A stretch of 64,000 bases of DNA from Pempheris klunzingeri (Eukaryota; Chordata; Actinopteri; Acropomatiformes; Pempheridae), in assembly GCF_042242105.1 (NCBI RefSeq), contig NC_092019.1:14200328-14264327 (forward strand), written 5' to 3'. How positions within the stretch are numbered: position 1 is the stretch's first letter; each line of letters begins with the position of its first letter. The notes below the pieces were generated by a model, which had not been told where the DNA came from, searched no databases, and saw only the letters and a program-made list of their open reading frames with translations. The translations under genes and the position numbers were made by a program. Positions 50,301 through 61,200 of the stretch are shown here, in pieces.

Positions 50301-52837
50301 CTTCAAGAAGCGTGTTGGTGTGGGCGTCTGGTCTGGAAATCAAGGAAAGGTTTTTTTTTCAGCTTTGAAATGACAAGCTGTTATAATAGTGTTTATTTGT
50401 GGTTTTTCACTTTTCTTTTTGTTATTTTCAATCACATTCTTATCATTTTCGTGTATTTGTACAGGCCAGTGTACAATATTAAACAAAAATGTTACCATTC
50501 AATGTATGGTACCAAAGTTAACTAAAAACTAACTTTCATCTGCAGCCCTCGGCGGTCACATTTGAAACATGCATAGAATATATCACTAAACAAACAATCG
50601 GGAAACATAAAACAAAATTATACAGTTAAGTGAACATCACACACACCGTGAGCAAGAATTCTAGTATATTGTGGGAAATCAAAATCATTTGCATCATCAG
50701 CAGATCTAACGGTTTTTGTTTCAATTTAAGTAAAGATTTTCAGTAAAAACGTTTCTTTTATTTTCATTTTGTCTTGTTTTATACTTGTTTTCAACATGCT
50801 CTGATTCAGATTTGTCTTGTTTTATGTGTTTTTTTGTGTGTGTGGACTCCAGGAAGAGAAGCTGCCACCACAGAGGCAGCTAATGGAGATGTAAAAAAAT
50901 TAGGAAATAAAGAAATTTGTAAAATAATTTCCCTTGTTCTCTGATATTGGTATTCTGTTTGGCTTGGTCTGGATTTTATCGACCCATTGATTAAGCGTGA
51001 TGTTAAAATGCTGCATATTTTATTCCTTATTTATGTAGGTTAGACTAGCAGACAGTGGAGATCTACATAAAGACATAAAGTGTGAAGAATGAGCACTGTT
51101 GTTGCGTATTTACAATGGTTTTAAGAAAGTGCAAGAGAGATACCACACTTGACAGCCCCATTTCAGCTGATAAAGTACAGATCCCACCTACTCAGTGGGG
51201 GTCTCATTTGTTGAGCTCAGTCAAGCCGCGGTATTCAACTTGACATTGTGGGGGGTTCACAAAGATCGGGTTTCAGACAGTTGAAGGTGATTTTAGGATC
51301 AGGCTTGTTTCAAAGGCTAAAAGCATACTTCATGGTCTGTTTATCCATTCTGGCTAGACTGGGGATTGACTCAAACTTTCATCATGACTTGTGTATCCAA
51401 AATACAAATATACTTTTTCCATTTCGTTAACATGCAACTGTAACATGCTCTATTAATAAAAAAGAGAGTAATGTCAATTTACAGTTGAGGATTACACCTA
51501 TGAAAGAATTAGCAAATGTAGCAGGAGGTTAACTTTAGGTCAACAATTATCGCACAAAAAGGCACGTGGATCATTTTTGTGACCAGCTTAGGGCATGTTA
51601 CCATGTTTGGCTGAGCTGTAGCTTACAGTACAAGCTCTGACTATTTTATCCTGAGTTCAAGGTCTCAATAAGAGAGATGGTCAGAGCTGTAACTCAGACA
51701 GCAGGTGATAAGAACACCCGGCCTAGAAAATCCGATCCTGCTGTCTGCTGAGCGTAAATAATAAAGAAGACACAATCTCGGCGGCGAGGCCAGAGCAGCT
51801 AACACTGTTGTCTGGTGTGGCCTGGCTGTTTCTAGGAATGGAGATCTATACTTATGGATTGGCCTTGAGTTGACACTTGGATATGCAGTACATAATCTGT
51901 GATTTGATGTGTCTTTGAACAGTAGATTTATGCACCCATTGGCATGTCACCTGGGGCTTGTACACCATCTATAAAACCATCTCCCACCAAGTCTATAGTA
52001 AGGTCGGGACTAATGACCCGTCTGATGGTGCAAATCCCACAAAGCAACTGGGAAGAGAAATTTAATGTGTGGATTTCTCTGGTCCTTCAGAATTATACAT
52101 AAGTGGAATTCACTGAACAGAGCTGAGCTACAAGGTAATGTGTCATATGATTTACATTACAGTAAACAACTGGTAGTGACACGCCATAAAGTTTTCTGAT
52201 GATAGACAAGTGTGTCTGAGCATGAGTCACTAAGGCACACACCTGCAAAATGAGCTGCAAGTTCGCCATGAACCCTGCTGAGGTGGTGTGTGAGTCTGTA
52301 TTGATGTAGCCGTAACTCACCTGATAACATGTTATCGTTCTTTATGGAAGGGAACTTTAGGGTCATCTCATGTTTGTGTCGATGTATCATCAGATGGTCC
52401 TCAGTGGGGAATCGCTGTTGAGTTTATAAAAAACAGGATTGTAAGAATTGCATGTACAAATGCAAACAAATGATCCTGTACACTGAAGCTTTAACTCAAA
52501 ATAACATCCCATTCGCTCCATTTACACAGAGTGCATCCTGCAAAAGCATCAACCCTGTTGTTTATTTTAAAGAGCATTTCTTCTTTTTGTATTTTTACAC
52601 CCGCAGTGTTATTTAAAGTTTGTGTTTCACTCAATTCCATGCTATTCTGTTTCTCCCCTATGTGTAAGACAGTAACCCACTCTTCTGGCCTCCTCAATGT
52701 ACACCTCTTCATATTACAGGCACACACACACACACACACAAACACACGTACACATTGTATGGTTTCTCTTTCGATACACTTACCTGAGAACAGCCAGGAG
52801 CGTTGCACACGAACGGCCTTTCCTGGTCTGAGTTCAT
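21250..52837 (-). CDS. CREB5: CREB5, CRE-binding bZIP transcription factor (complete, 10 coding exons)
   Basis: CREB5 (CRE-BPa) binds TGACGTCA as a homodimer or with JUN and activates transcription. Minus-strand coding exons: 52837-52784, 52414-52321, 50332-50211, 48768-48611, 38277-38151, 36821-36711, 24951-24628, 23366-23139, 22506-22398, 21404-21250. All borders are GT..AG, phases agree and the sum is 1482 nt, giving 493 residues; human CREB5 is about 500. Domains: C2H2 finger C11, C16, H29, H33; the stress-kinase site [12 protein letters not shown] at 50-61, where T52 and T54 match ATF2 Thr69 and Thr71; a Pro/Gln/Met-rich middle; a His-rich exon at 223-330; basic region [13 protein letters not shown] at 373-385; leucines 391, 398, 405, 412 and 419 in perfect heptads; and a C terminus with [18 protein letters not shown]2 and ATF7 are close relatives, but the His-rich block, the [17 protein letters not shown] segment and synteny fix CREB5. 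The start is [11 protein letters not shown] because the extended frame has no earlier ATG. Confidence 0.97.
22359..22383. repeat. GT microsatellite
   Basis: About 12 GT units, ending 14 bp beyond a CREB5 exon donor, inside the last CREB5 intron. Confidence 0.9.
22398..22506 (-). CDS. CREB5: CREB5 leucine zipper, second half
   Basis: Encodes [18 protein letters not shown] followed by [18 protein letters not shown]. It continues the heptads from the previous exon at L412 and L419. Donor GTGAGT. Confidence 0.97.
23139..23366 (-). CDS. CREB5: CREB5 basic region and start of the leucine zipper
   Basis: Encodes [15 protein letters not shown], then [32 protein letters not shown] (DNA contacts) and [17 protein letters not shown]. 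The basic region is identical to the ATF2/CREB5 family. Confidence 0.97.
24628..24951 (-). CDS. CREB5: CREB5 histidine-rich exon
   Basis: A 108-codon phase 0-0 exon with 32 histidines. It opens [17 protein letters not shown] and includes [18 protein letters not shown], then His-rich runs, and closes [14 protein letters not shown]. Both ends match human CREB5 and the His/Gly/Asn middle has changed by repeat expansion and substitution. His-rich low-complexity segments in transcription factors are linked to nuclear-speckle targeting. The antisense strand has an open Gly-rich frame that is only a shadow of this composition. Confidence 0.95.
29268..29329. repeat. Compound CT/CA microsatellite
   Basis: A CT-rich run of about 35 bp passes directly into about 13 CA units. 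It inflates chance open frames on both strands. Confidence 0.9.
33096..34085. mobile_element. Possible degenerate DNA-transposon remnant
   Basis: Both ends carry the CTTTTACTTGAGT / AAGTAACTAATCACTTTTACT type of sequence typical of the termini of a teleost DNA-transposon group, and the right side ends CTTTCCATCCCTG, like the CTTTCCACCACTG end recalled for that group. The inverted arrangement is imperfect and no target duplication was established. Between the ends lies a 100-codon plus-strand frame (33546-33848, [20 protein letters not shown] start) that I do not recognise. It could be a fragment of an element-encoded protein or chance. Confidence 0.35.
35872..35907. repeat. CT microsatellite
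   Basis: Nearly pure CT dinucleotides with one interruption, in a CREB5 intron. Confidence 0.9.
36711..36821 (-). CDS. CREB5: CREB5 Met/Ser-rich exon
   Basis: A 37-codon, phase 0-0 exon encoding [17 protein letters not shown] and ending SMHSEAKL. The middle ([12 protein letters not shown]) has diverged from human. It is symmetrical, so skipping it would keep the frame. Confidence 0.93.
38151..38277 (-). CDS. CREB5: CREB5 exon encoding [12 protein letters not shown]
   Basis: Encodes [20 protein letters not shown] followed by [20 protein letters not shown] and MP. This is close to human CREB5 and absent in this form from ATF2, so it is a good discriminator. Acceptor CTTCTCAG, donor GTGAGT. 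Confidence 0.95.
42191..42210. repeat. TG microsatellite
   Basis: Ten TG units followed by TATGTATG, in a CREB5 intron. Confidence 0.9.
44057..44185. repeat. Pyrimidine-rich minisatellite, period about 32 bp, four copies
   Basis: Each unit begins TTCCTCTCCTCC and contains CCACCTCTGATCC. Units start near 44057, 44088, 44120 and 44152. The second to fourth copies are the most alike. Confidence 0.8.
48611..48768 (-). CDS. CREB5: CREB5 linker exon
   Basis: Begins [20 protein letters not shown], a part that differs from human, then [19 protein letters not shown] and [13 protein letters not shown], which is conserved. The donor GTGAGT in phase 2 completes Gly with the next exon. Confidence 0.93.
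48769..50210 (-). other. CREB5: CREB5 intron
   Basis: A 1.4 kb intron with no recognised feature. Confidence 0.8.
50211..50332 (-). CDS. CREB5: CREB5 transactivation exon with TPTPT kinase site
   Basis: Encodes [19 protein letters not shown] followed by [22 protein letters not shown]. The two TP sites correspond to the JNK/p38 sites Thr69 and Thr71 of ATF2, so stress-kinase control is likely conserved. Confidence 0.95.
50333..52320 (-). other. CREB5: CREB5 intron
   Basis: A 2 kb AT-rich intron with no recognised feature. Confidence 0.8.
52321..52414 (-). CDS. CREB5: CREB5 zinc-finger second half
   Basis: Encodes [17 protein letters not shown] and then [13 protein letters not shown], with the two zinc-binding histidines. 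It is nearly identical to the human protein. Donor GTGAGT in phase 1. Confidence 0.95.
52721..52740. repeat. CA microsatellite
   Basis: Ten CA units ending about 43 bp from a CREB5 exon donor. Confidence 0.9.
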
Positions 52838-52861
52838 CACTCTGGCCACCTTCTCATAAAA
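52784..52861 (-). CDS. CREB5: CREB5 first coding exon: start of the zinc finger
   Basis: The exon is open throughout (FYEKVARV before the ATG), but the first Met is at 52837, giving [18 protein letters not shown]. This matches the shorter human product MNLEQERPFVC; the longer human form begins seven residues earlier with MIYEESK, and here the aligned codons have no Met. Acceptor TTTTGTAG, donor GTAAGT. An alternative upstream exon could still supply a longer start. Confidence 0.9.
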
Positions 52862-55800
52862 CTACAAAAAAAAGCAAAAGAAGAAAGGGGGAAGAAGAAG
52901 TGAAAGACTGCTGTGTGGTTATTTTCAGTTATAAATGTACTGTTTTCTCACACTACAGTAATCTAGGCTTCACTAACGTGGCATCAAGGCTACCTGGGCT
53001 TTCAAGGGCTGGAAACACCGGATTCAATAACTTCAGAGAAATCATGCAGTAGGAAAGAATTGAAACAGTCCAACATAATCCAATTTTACTTTACTTTTAT
53101 CACATATAACCACATAAAATATATCCTATAAGCCATTCATGGACAAAAATGACAACAAAAAATGTTTTTCTATAGTACTCAATAAAACGTTAAAGATTTA
53201 TTTCCGCTGGGATTGTGATGGGTTTCATCTTAAATTGAGATTGGAACAATGACATTAAACCACCACGTCAAAACCAGTTTCAGAAAGGTGTCTTTCAATG
53301 TTTATTCTTAGCTCAAAGTGACAGAATCTGGTCAATCACACATGGTGCTGGTCCAGCCACTACAACTACTCCACAGAAGTAATGTGAAAAATCCATTGTC
53401 ATTCATTTATCTATGCAGTGAGACAAATTCAGGAATTTAATTCTCATCAAATACCTTTTTTGATAGTTGGAATTATATTTTCTAGTTTCATTCGTACAGC
53501 AATCATTAAAAGATTTAATTAAGTTATTCCACTGGTGTACGTCTCATAGTGGGAGCAAGCGGTGGCAGACTTGTTACTTTAAAACATGAGTAATTTTCAA
53601 AGCTAACAAATAAGAGACAATATATTTGTTCACCTGCAATTACTGACAAATATGTGCTTTATAAGTAATTGCCCTGTCTGCTACAACGATAGCTATGCAT
53701 CATGTCAAATATGTAATGGCTGTAAATATTGTTTAGGATGTTTTAATAATTTAGAGTGAAAGAAAGGACAAACTCCCAGAAAAAAGAAGTGCCTCAAACC
53801 TGTGCTCTTTTGAAAAAATATAAAATGAAACCAGACACACATAAAAGGCCTACAAATTCTGTTAATGCTATCCTGTCCCCCCGTTTACAGAAACTAAATC
53901 ATGCACAACAACAAGGAGGATGGATCGGCAATCAGCTTAACAATACAATGAAAACCGCGAGACTATATTTATGACAGGATGTCAAAGAAAAAAAGTAATA
54001 GAAAATAACCAGTGCATTTTAACGGCTTCTCAAGATCAAACCAAGAGCAATGACATGCCATTTAAAGGCTGTGATGTGCACTTTAATCAATCATTGCATT
54101 TGATGCACATGAGATGCCTCACTCACATTTAAATATCTAAACCATAAAGTTTTACAACAGCTTACATAATTGTTTCTGCCAGGAGTAGCTATAGCAATCA
54201 TTCTCTATTATTGTAGGCAGAAAAAGTAGATAAATATTGAGATATTCTTTTAGAGGATAGACCAAACAAGGCAACAACTATAGCTGGAATAGAAAGCTGA
54301 TGTGTTTTGAATACATTGCGCCTGTAAAGAGTATCAAAAGCTGCCATTCAAAGCTTTGTCTTACAATAATTGTACACAGCATTTTATTCAAGAAATTCTC
54401 TTTAGGATGTTTGTGTTAATACGACATTAAACATAGATGCAAATTTGGCTTATTTATTTAAATGAGAGAGCAAACTATTCTAATTAAAACCTCTGAACAG
54501 TCACAACATGCCAGTACAGCAGACGGTCACTACTGTCTGACAGATATTTTAACAGGTGTCAAGTGAGCATGACAAATGTTAAATTAATCTTTATCAATCC
54601 CTTCCTTGGGGCAGCCACAGCGCAGCACCCAGGGACCATCTTCAACTTAAAGCCAGTGCCTTGATCAATAGCAGGTTGTGAGGTCTGAAGCAAAGCCCCA
54701 CCAAGACTATGTGAACGTCCAGGGTGCCTTGAGGGGTGGACACTCGTTTCTTTTAATCCAATAAGTGAATTAAACCTTCACAAACTATTTGAATGGTGCC
54801 TTGATGAATTAAGAAAGTCGGTAAGTGTACAAAAACACAGTGCATCTTTATTACTAACACCATAAAAGTAAAGCTAGATGAAGAAATTTGGGGATAAAGA
54901 AATGTACAACAAACAAAACCACAACATTTTTTCCACTGTATTTTCTGCCTCCCTCATGTAGCACTGCTCCAATCTCATTAAAATAAACTGTTAAAAGGGG
55001 ATTACATCCACATAATCTACAGGATTTGCAGCAACACTTTAAATTTATTACACTTTTACCCGCCATCATCATCAATTCACAGAAACTAAAACGCATCCGA
55101 AACTCAAGTCAATGCCACATGTCACGTGTCGAGCATGAATACCTTCATACACTTTGTACATGTGTGTCATTTTCATGGGTACAGACTATTTCCTCAAGCA
55201 CAGTCAAAACATTCAAATATTGTGCCATGCTAAGCGGTGCTGTTTTCCTAACAAGCTGTGCTTCATGACCGAGCCTGCAGAACAGGGTCTGGACAGGGTC
55301 TCTCTGTCAGAGAGCAATGAGCCCTGGTCTCTCTTTCTGTCACCAGTTCACTCCGTCTCTTCTACAGGGCCCCTAAAAACTCACCTGGTTTGCTTTGACA
55401 CAACAAACATGACTTACACTGCTGATCCTAAAGCTGAACCCAAACTAGATGGCAGAAAGATGGCAAGAACAACTGTAGATCCAGTACTTCAAAAAAGCCA
55501 ATGGACATGTCGCTGATTATTAACGTCTTGAATCAACATTTTAGGCTAAATTTTCATCTAAAATCGTTACATGAGACTTTTAGTTGTTTGTGCTATTGCT
55601 GTTGCTATGCTGTTTTCAGGCTGAACACCTGTACCACAGCGAACCACTTCATTTAAATCCAAATCACAGAAACTGATATCGCCAGGGAGCACTAATAAAA
55701 ACACAAGAGAAAAAGAGTGTTCATGGCTATCAAACAGATGCAGAAACTTAACATTTTCCTTCCTGTTTCTAAAAAGGGACCTGATCATTTCATCACATTG

Positions 55801-58132
55801 ACCAGGAAATTCAAACCATATGATGCATAAAACTTTTAACCATTATTTCTGCAAATGCCTCTGTGAATTATCCAGTCAGCTTCACACTTTTACAATTATC
55901 AGTACTCAAGGCTCTTTCCTTGGACGGGGCACTTGGCTCTCACTTGATATAGATGTTTTAGTTTAGCAGAGGAAATTTGGTTACACTTTACATTAACTAT
56001 ATCCTGATGTGTGCGAGGGGAAGGATTACGGTCCGGCGTTCGATTTCAAGAGGAACTGGGGAGGAATTCTCCAGGTAGGCCGCATATTAGAATTTAAACA
56101 ATATGGTGAGGAAAAGAGGGGTTGGTTGCAATGGCATATGGGGTTAAAGCAAGCACAAACATGCGCAGCAATTCAAATCTCCAGCTCCCCATAGCCGGTT
56201 CATTTGACAGCACAAGTTCAAGGTAGGATCACGGTTCTCCCTGAGGCAGGGAACATGGCCCTCTTAGACAATGTCTGCCTTGAACTTCTGCTCTTGAAGT
56301 GAATGCGTGACAAAAAGACTGCTGTGATGTAAACCTCAAGACCTATCAATTACTGGTCTCTTCCACAACACATAAACTCATAACAACTACAAATATGCCC
56401 CCTTAGAAGGCTACCATGGCGCTAGTACCACTCACATTATTCTTACTTACACAGTGCTTTATACCAGAATATATCTGTATTAAAAACATACAAGTCAAAA
56501 TAATAAAGTACCTGCAAGAGTTTTTTTTTTTACGGTGAAATGAAACTTGTGTGGCCAAACTGTTGATTGGACTGTGTGATTAGTGTTATGATTCCTGTTA
56601 AGTGATCCACTTCCTACATTAGTACAGCCATGACCAGAGGAATGTTTCACCTTGAGCACATGCAACAACCATCGACAAATAAAGGCCATATTACAATCAA
56701 GCTGAAAAATATGAGAAGAATTCGATCTGTTTCAATGCTACTAAATAACACAAGTTGTCCAGTAAGTTTAATTTACAGTTTTTGATGTTTTGTATTAATT
56801 CATTCATGTAATTTGTCATATTTTGATGTGCATTATCTCACTTCCTTGACCAAGTGGCTCTTCACTTCAGCAGAGCATCACTGAAAGAAAGTAAAACTGA
56901 TTTGTCATTATAGTTAACTATTTCTGAGGGAATTTGCAGCTCACTACTGTTAACTGTTCCAAACCTCTGAAGATGAAAAAGCAGATTAAAAAGTAGTCAT
57001 CCTCCAAACTTTTCTACAAACTGTTGCTTTCCGAAAATGCAACTTTATTCTGTTGAAGGACGTCAGGGGCCTGCTCTCAAAAGCACTTTATGAAAGTAAA
57101 AGTCAATCTCAGTCTGTATTAAATGGTCCGAATCGCTAATACTGTTATCAAACTTAAGTGCCTTATCATCAGGTGTTATTGACGCAGCCAATTAGAAGGG
57201 GACACAATAAAACTGGGAGCCCTCACATTGATCTAAAGCAGCGTGCATGAGAAACGAGCGGTTATTGATAGTCTTGTCACATAAACATAATGACAGCGGA
57301 GAGTAATCAAATGATTAAAACATCTTTCTTCTTTTTCGAGCCGTGCAGCCACAAAGCGCGCCTCGTCAGCACAACCTTCCCGAGAGCAACCCTCAACATC
57401 TCCGCGGTTAATCAAATATCGACTGGCCTGCAGAATGACGTAATGTTGAACACACTGCTTTTCGGGAGAAAAAAAAAAAAGAGGACGTAAATTTTCTCTG
57501 GAAGATGAACACCACTCTTTTCTTTTCTACTGGCGTGACAGACAAAACCACCGAGCTATCATTTTCCAGACGGTCGCTGGTGAACCGCAGCGCGCAGCGA
57601 GTCCGGGACAGACGCCGGCTCTGCGTATCCCGAGATGGGACAGGCGTGACAATGATGCAGGGATCCAGCTCTGGGGCTTTGGAGCAAACCCCGAGCAGAC
57701 GTGCCAAATAAAAGTGCAATGAAAACCATCCTCTGCAAGAGGCCCATTGTGTGGCTTTGAGTCGGGCTTGAGGTGAATTCCTGCAGACTTGTCTCCGCTG
57801 CTACCTGACAGACCCGAGCGGCAGCGGCACTTGACTCCGCGTCCAACTTCAACAACAAGTCAACAGACGGGCCGGCGCGAAGTGTGGATGACAATGCACT
57901 CACTCCAGCAACACAAACATGACTCTTTACCTCTTTTAGTAGCAGAGAAGAAGAAAAAAAAGGGAGACGCAAACAAACATGTTGCCCGTGGCTGCTGAGG
58001 CGAACAACAAAACAAGCTGTTGCATGAAAGAAAAGCAGAAAAAAGTGACCGGGGTTGCTTGAAACAAACGCAACAAACCTGCAGAGGCGCGTGCACGGTC
58101 CTCTGCATGCTGGTATAAGGGTTTCAACTCAC
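52862..58132 (-). other. CREB5: CREB5 intron 1
   Basis: A 5.3 kb first intron if the noncoding exon near 58.13 kb is right. It holds an interspersed-repeat fragment near 54.6 kb and, at its 5' end (about 57330-58000), CpG-rich DNA. Several open frames in that CpG-rich part have no recognisable products; an alternative first exon there cannot be excluded. Confidence 0.55.
54595..54740. mobile_element. Degenerate interspersed-repeat fragment
   Basis: CTTGGGGCAGCCACAGCGCAGCACCCAGGGACCATCTTC, split here only by reading, and a later GTGCCTTGA repeat resemble a teleost retroelement module usually written with GGGCAGCCA...GCGCCCGGGGA and TGCCTTG. It is recognised by recall, is diverged, and has no clear ends. 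Confidence 0.45.
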
Positions 58133-58240
58133 CAAACAAGTGTAGAAAATGTGAAGCAGTCTCTGAGAAGAAACCACGTTGGACTGAGAAAAGATTACAA
58201 TACGATCTATTTAGAGAAGCATAACGTCACCCCGGGGTGA
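58133..58240 (-). other. CREB5: Probable noncoding first exon of CREB5
   Basis: A strong donor, CTTGTTTG|GTGAGT, lies on the minus strand at 58133/58132 just inside a CpG-rich region. Joining it to the first coding exon gives a reading frame with an in-frame TAA at 58215-58213 or nearby and no ATG before MNSDQ, so it acts as 5' UTR. A three-codon upstream frame (ATG CTT CTC TAA, 58222-58211) lies in the proposed leader. The 5' border is inferred. Confidence 0.45.
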
Positions 58241-58249
58241 CGTCACGTG
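58224..58249. promoter_or_regulatory. CREB5: CREB5 promoter: CRE palindrome and E-box
   Basis: The 20-bp perfect palindrome acgtcaccccggggtgacgt (58224-58243) consists of two inverted CRE half-sites around CCCCGGGG. Its right arm extends into a full CRE, TGACGTCA (58238-58245), which overlaps a CACGTG E-box (58244-58249). CRE is the site bound by ATF/CREB factors, including the product of this gene, so self-regulation is possible but inferred. Confidence 0.65.
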
Positions 58250-61200
58250 GGATTCCTGAACTTCTAAATCATTGCGGTCCGCGCGGAGGCGGCGCGAGCG
58301 GGGCGGAGTTTGCAAATGCACGCCCAAGAGGCACGGAGGGACGCTGCTGGGCCCGGGGTGGGTGTGGTGTGAAGCTGGATCTCCAGCACCCCATCGATCA
58401 GGCGTGCAAAAAGAAAAAGCGCACTGAGCATCCTGTAACATAAACCGGTTCACGGAGGGTGAGATGAGAAGTTTCAATCACACAATTCTTGCACCAAGAC
58501 GTGACAAACTTTAAGTAGCATACTACAAACAATATAACAGCCCCTACTTTAATAATGAATAAAGAAGCCATTCTAAAATGACCCTTAAAATAGGTCTTTT
58601 TGCTGCAGACTTCTTGACTTGTCATGGTAGGAAAAAAGCACAGATGTTGTTGTTATTAACATTAATTATGGCTCTGTTCAATGCAAATGTCCCAGTAAGT
58701 GTGACAACAAGCCAGCATGCACAATGCTGGGACCCTGAAACTGGAGCAGCTGAATGGAATTCAGCCATCATGAATGTTATTCTTTCCACCTGTGCGTTAC
58801 CCCAATGTGATATGTCACAGTCGCTCACATGATTAATTAGATCCACAGAAAAACTTTTTTTTTGTATATTCATTTGTACCGTGTTGTTAGAATGTTTTTT
58901 TTTTTTTTGTAATATTAAGCTGTGATCACTGCCCACCTGTGTGTCCGCAGGTGGCTGTCTATTGTGCACTGACAGTAATGGCCGGATTAACCTGCTGAGG
59001 GGCCCTGAGGCAGAAATGAGCTGCTGGGCCCACTATTAACCCCCACCACCCCCAAGAAGCCCCACACTCCTCACACCCATTCCTTCCACCCTCCGCGAAC
59101 TATTTTCCTAAGCTGGGATATTACCTGGCCTCAGATTTGCTGTGTGATCATTTCATCAAATATAAATTCATTGTGAAATATGCAACATGTGGGCACAAAA
59201 CTGAAACAATACAGCTATTAAAACTAGAACCTCAAGATTAAAAAAAAATATGCCACCTATCATTCAGTTAATTGAAATTAGAACAAACCAGTGAGCCTGG
59301 AGGTTTCCAGGGTCCTTCAGGGCCTTTAGGGTTTTGATGATAGTTTTCATATTGCAGAGAATCAAAGCTACACTTCCCTATTAGACTTCATCATCAGGGA
59401 AAATAGTTGCTACTCGATTCTTTTCTGATTATTACACTTATTTCTCCTCAATTCTTATATTCCACAAATCTTATTTTTCACAAAGGGCCATAACCTGACA
59501 GACCGTATCAACATCATCAACAGCTTCTCTTGCAGATGAACTGAACAAGACACAGAGTTGTTCCACGCTGCCTTTTCTGAAATGTGTGCCTTAGCTACAG
59601 CACATTAGAAGAGATTTACACAGCTCTGAAGTACAAAGCATTTATGCCGAAACTCTGTGTGACCTGTTGGTGCCAACTGGCTGTGATTTCTCGGGCCACA
59701 GACACTGGCAGTGAAGCCATCCTCGGCTCCAGGGATTAATGACTCCTCACACATTGAGAAATGTTTACCACTCGCCTGCGACCACTCCACTAGACGCACT
59801 AAGAGCTCTGTCACTGAAACAATAACGCAGTCTGAAAAGCCCTCATAACTCAGAGCTTCTCCGCCTGTGTCTTTTAACCAGAGCTTTAATCAACGTTTAT
59901 GACATCCTTTTGTCTCTTTATTGCCAATATATTTCCCAACCAATCCAAACATTATGCTCCCAGAGGAGCAGACTATTAAGGTTGGAAAGAGCCGATACAG
60001 TTAGGGTCAATGACCCACACTAAAGCAGATTTGATCTATATTATACTAAACCTTTTATTATTATGCCTTCGTGCAGTGCTTTTGAGTAAGATCACCTTGG
60101 GAAAATTAGCACCAGCGGGGATGCTTTGTTGCAGTAGGTGCAAAAGGTGAAGAAGGCTAAATAAGAAAAGTGTCGTGCAGGTTTTAAATTTCTAAACACA
60201 ATTTAAAACACCTTCAGAAGAAGAATATCTTCATCAATCAAAGATGGAAAGCAGACGTTGAATTTTACTGTAACACATTGTTTTCGGAGATGATTGTGCC
60301 TGGAAATGTTGAGCTCTCAGTGTAACTGCAAGGCATTTCACATCACAACACCTCAGCAGCACACGTGAAGTGGCAATTTAAACTGATTGTGCATTCAGTA
60401 TTCTGCTATCTTCACTTCCAACAAAAATCTTTACTAATCCAAAGTGTGACGTTTCATAATTTAGGAATTATATGGTAAAATCTTATCCCTGCCACTTGAA
60501 AACTACATGTAGATCTCCAAATTGCTCATTTTATTCGAGATTATATAAAAAAAAGGAGTGACTGAGATCAAATTTAGGTTCACACAGAAGAAGAGTTTAC
60601 TCATCGAGCTTGTTTTACAAATGGATGCAGGTCAGGTTCCTTTTGAATTCTTCTGCATTTAATTCCTCTATATTTCCAACAAAAAGTATTCAGTAAGCAG
60701 AGCCAGCTCATCTTCATCTCATACATTTTTGATGGCATGTAAGGTGATGTGGTGTTTACTGGCATGGTAATGACTATGAGTTAGACTCTTTCAAGCAGAT
60801 AAAATCTAGTTTCTGAACTGCTGAGAAGCATGTTTAAGTAGTTCAGTCGGTAAAGATAAGAAAATATTGCTTGATGAGTCAGACGTGATGCCTTATCAAC
60901 AGTACAGTAGTTTAAGGGTCTCTTAAATCATTAGGAACTTGTCACGCTCTGCTCTACAGTGCCAGCAACATCTATGGAAACTGCTTTACTACACTGAAAA
61001 ACAGTTGGGCAGTGATTCTCAGGATTGTGGAAATGTTTTGGAATTCATCATGAGAGTAGGGAACTCTTTATATACCTTTGTTTAAGTATAAAAACCACTG
61101 GTGTAGGAGGGTCTTGGATCCTGGGACACCAGGTGAAGCGTTATGTTGGAGCTGAAAGCCTAATTCAAGAAAAACATATGTGCGGGGAGGCTCCCAGAAG

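Noticed and set aside
52531..53052. 173-codon plus-strand open frame
   Set aside because: It crosses a CREB5 coding exon in antisense and a CA microsatellite (THTHTN run), with no family resemblance.
57559..57972. 137-codon minus-strand open frame in the CpG-rich part of CREB5 intron 1
   Set aside because: No recognisable product and no clear splice to the CREB5 coding exons. An alternative first exon is possible but unsupported.
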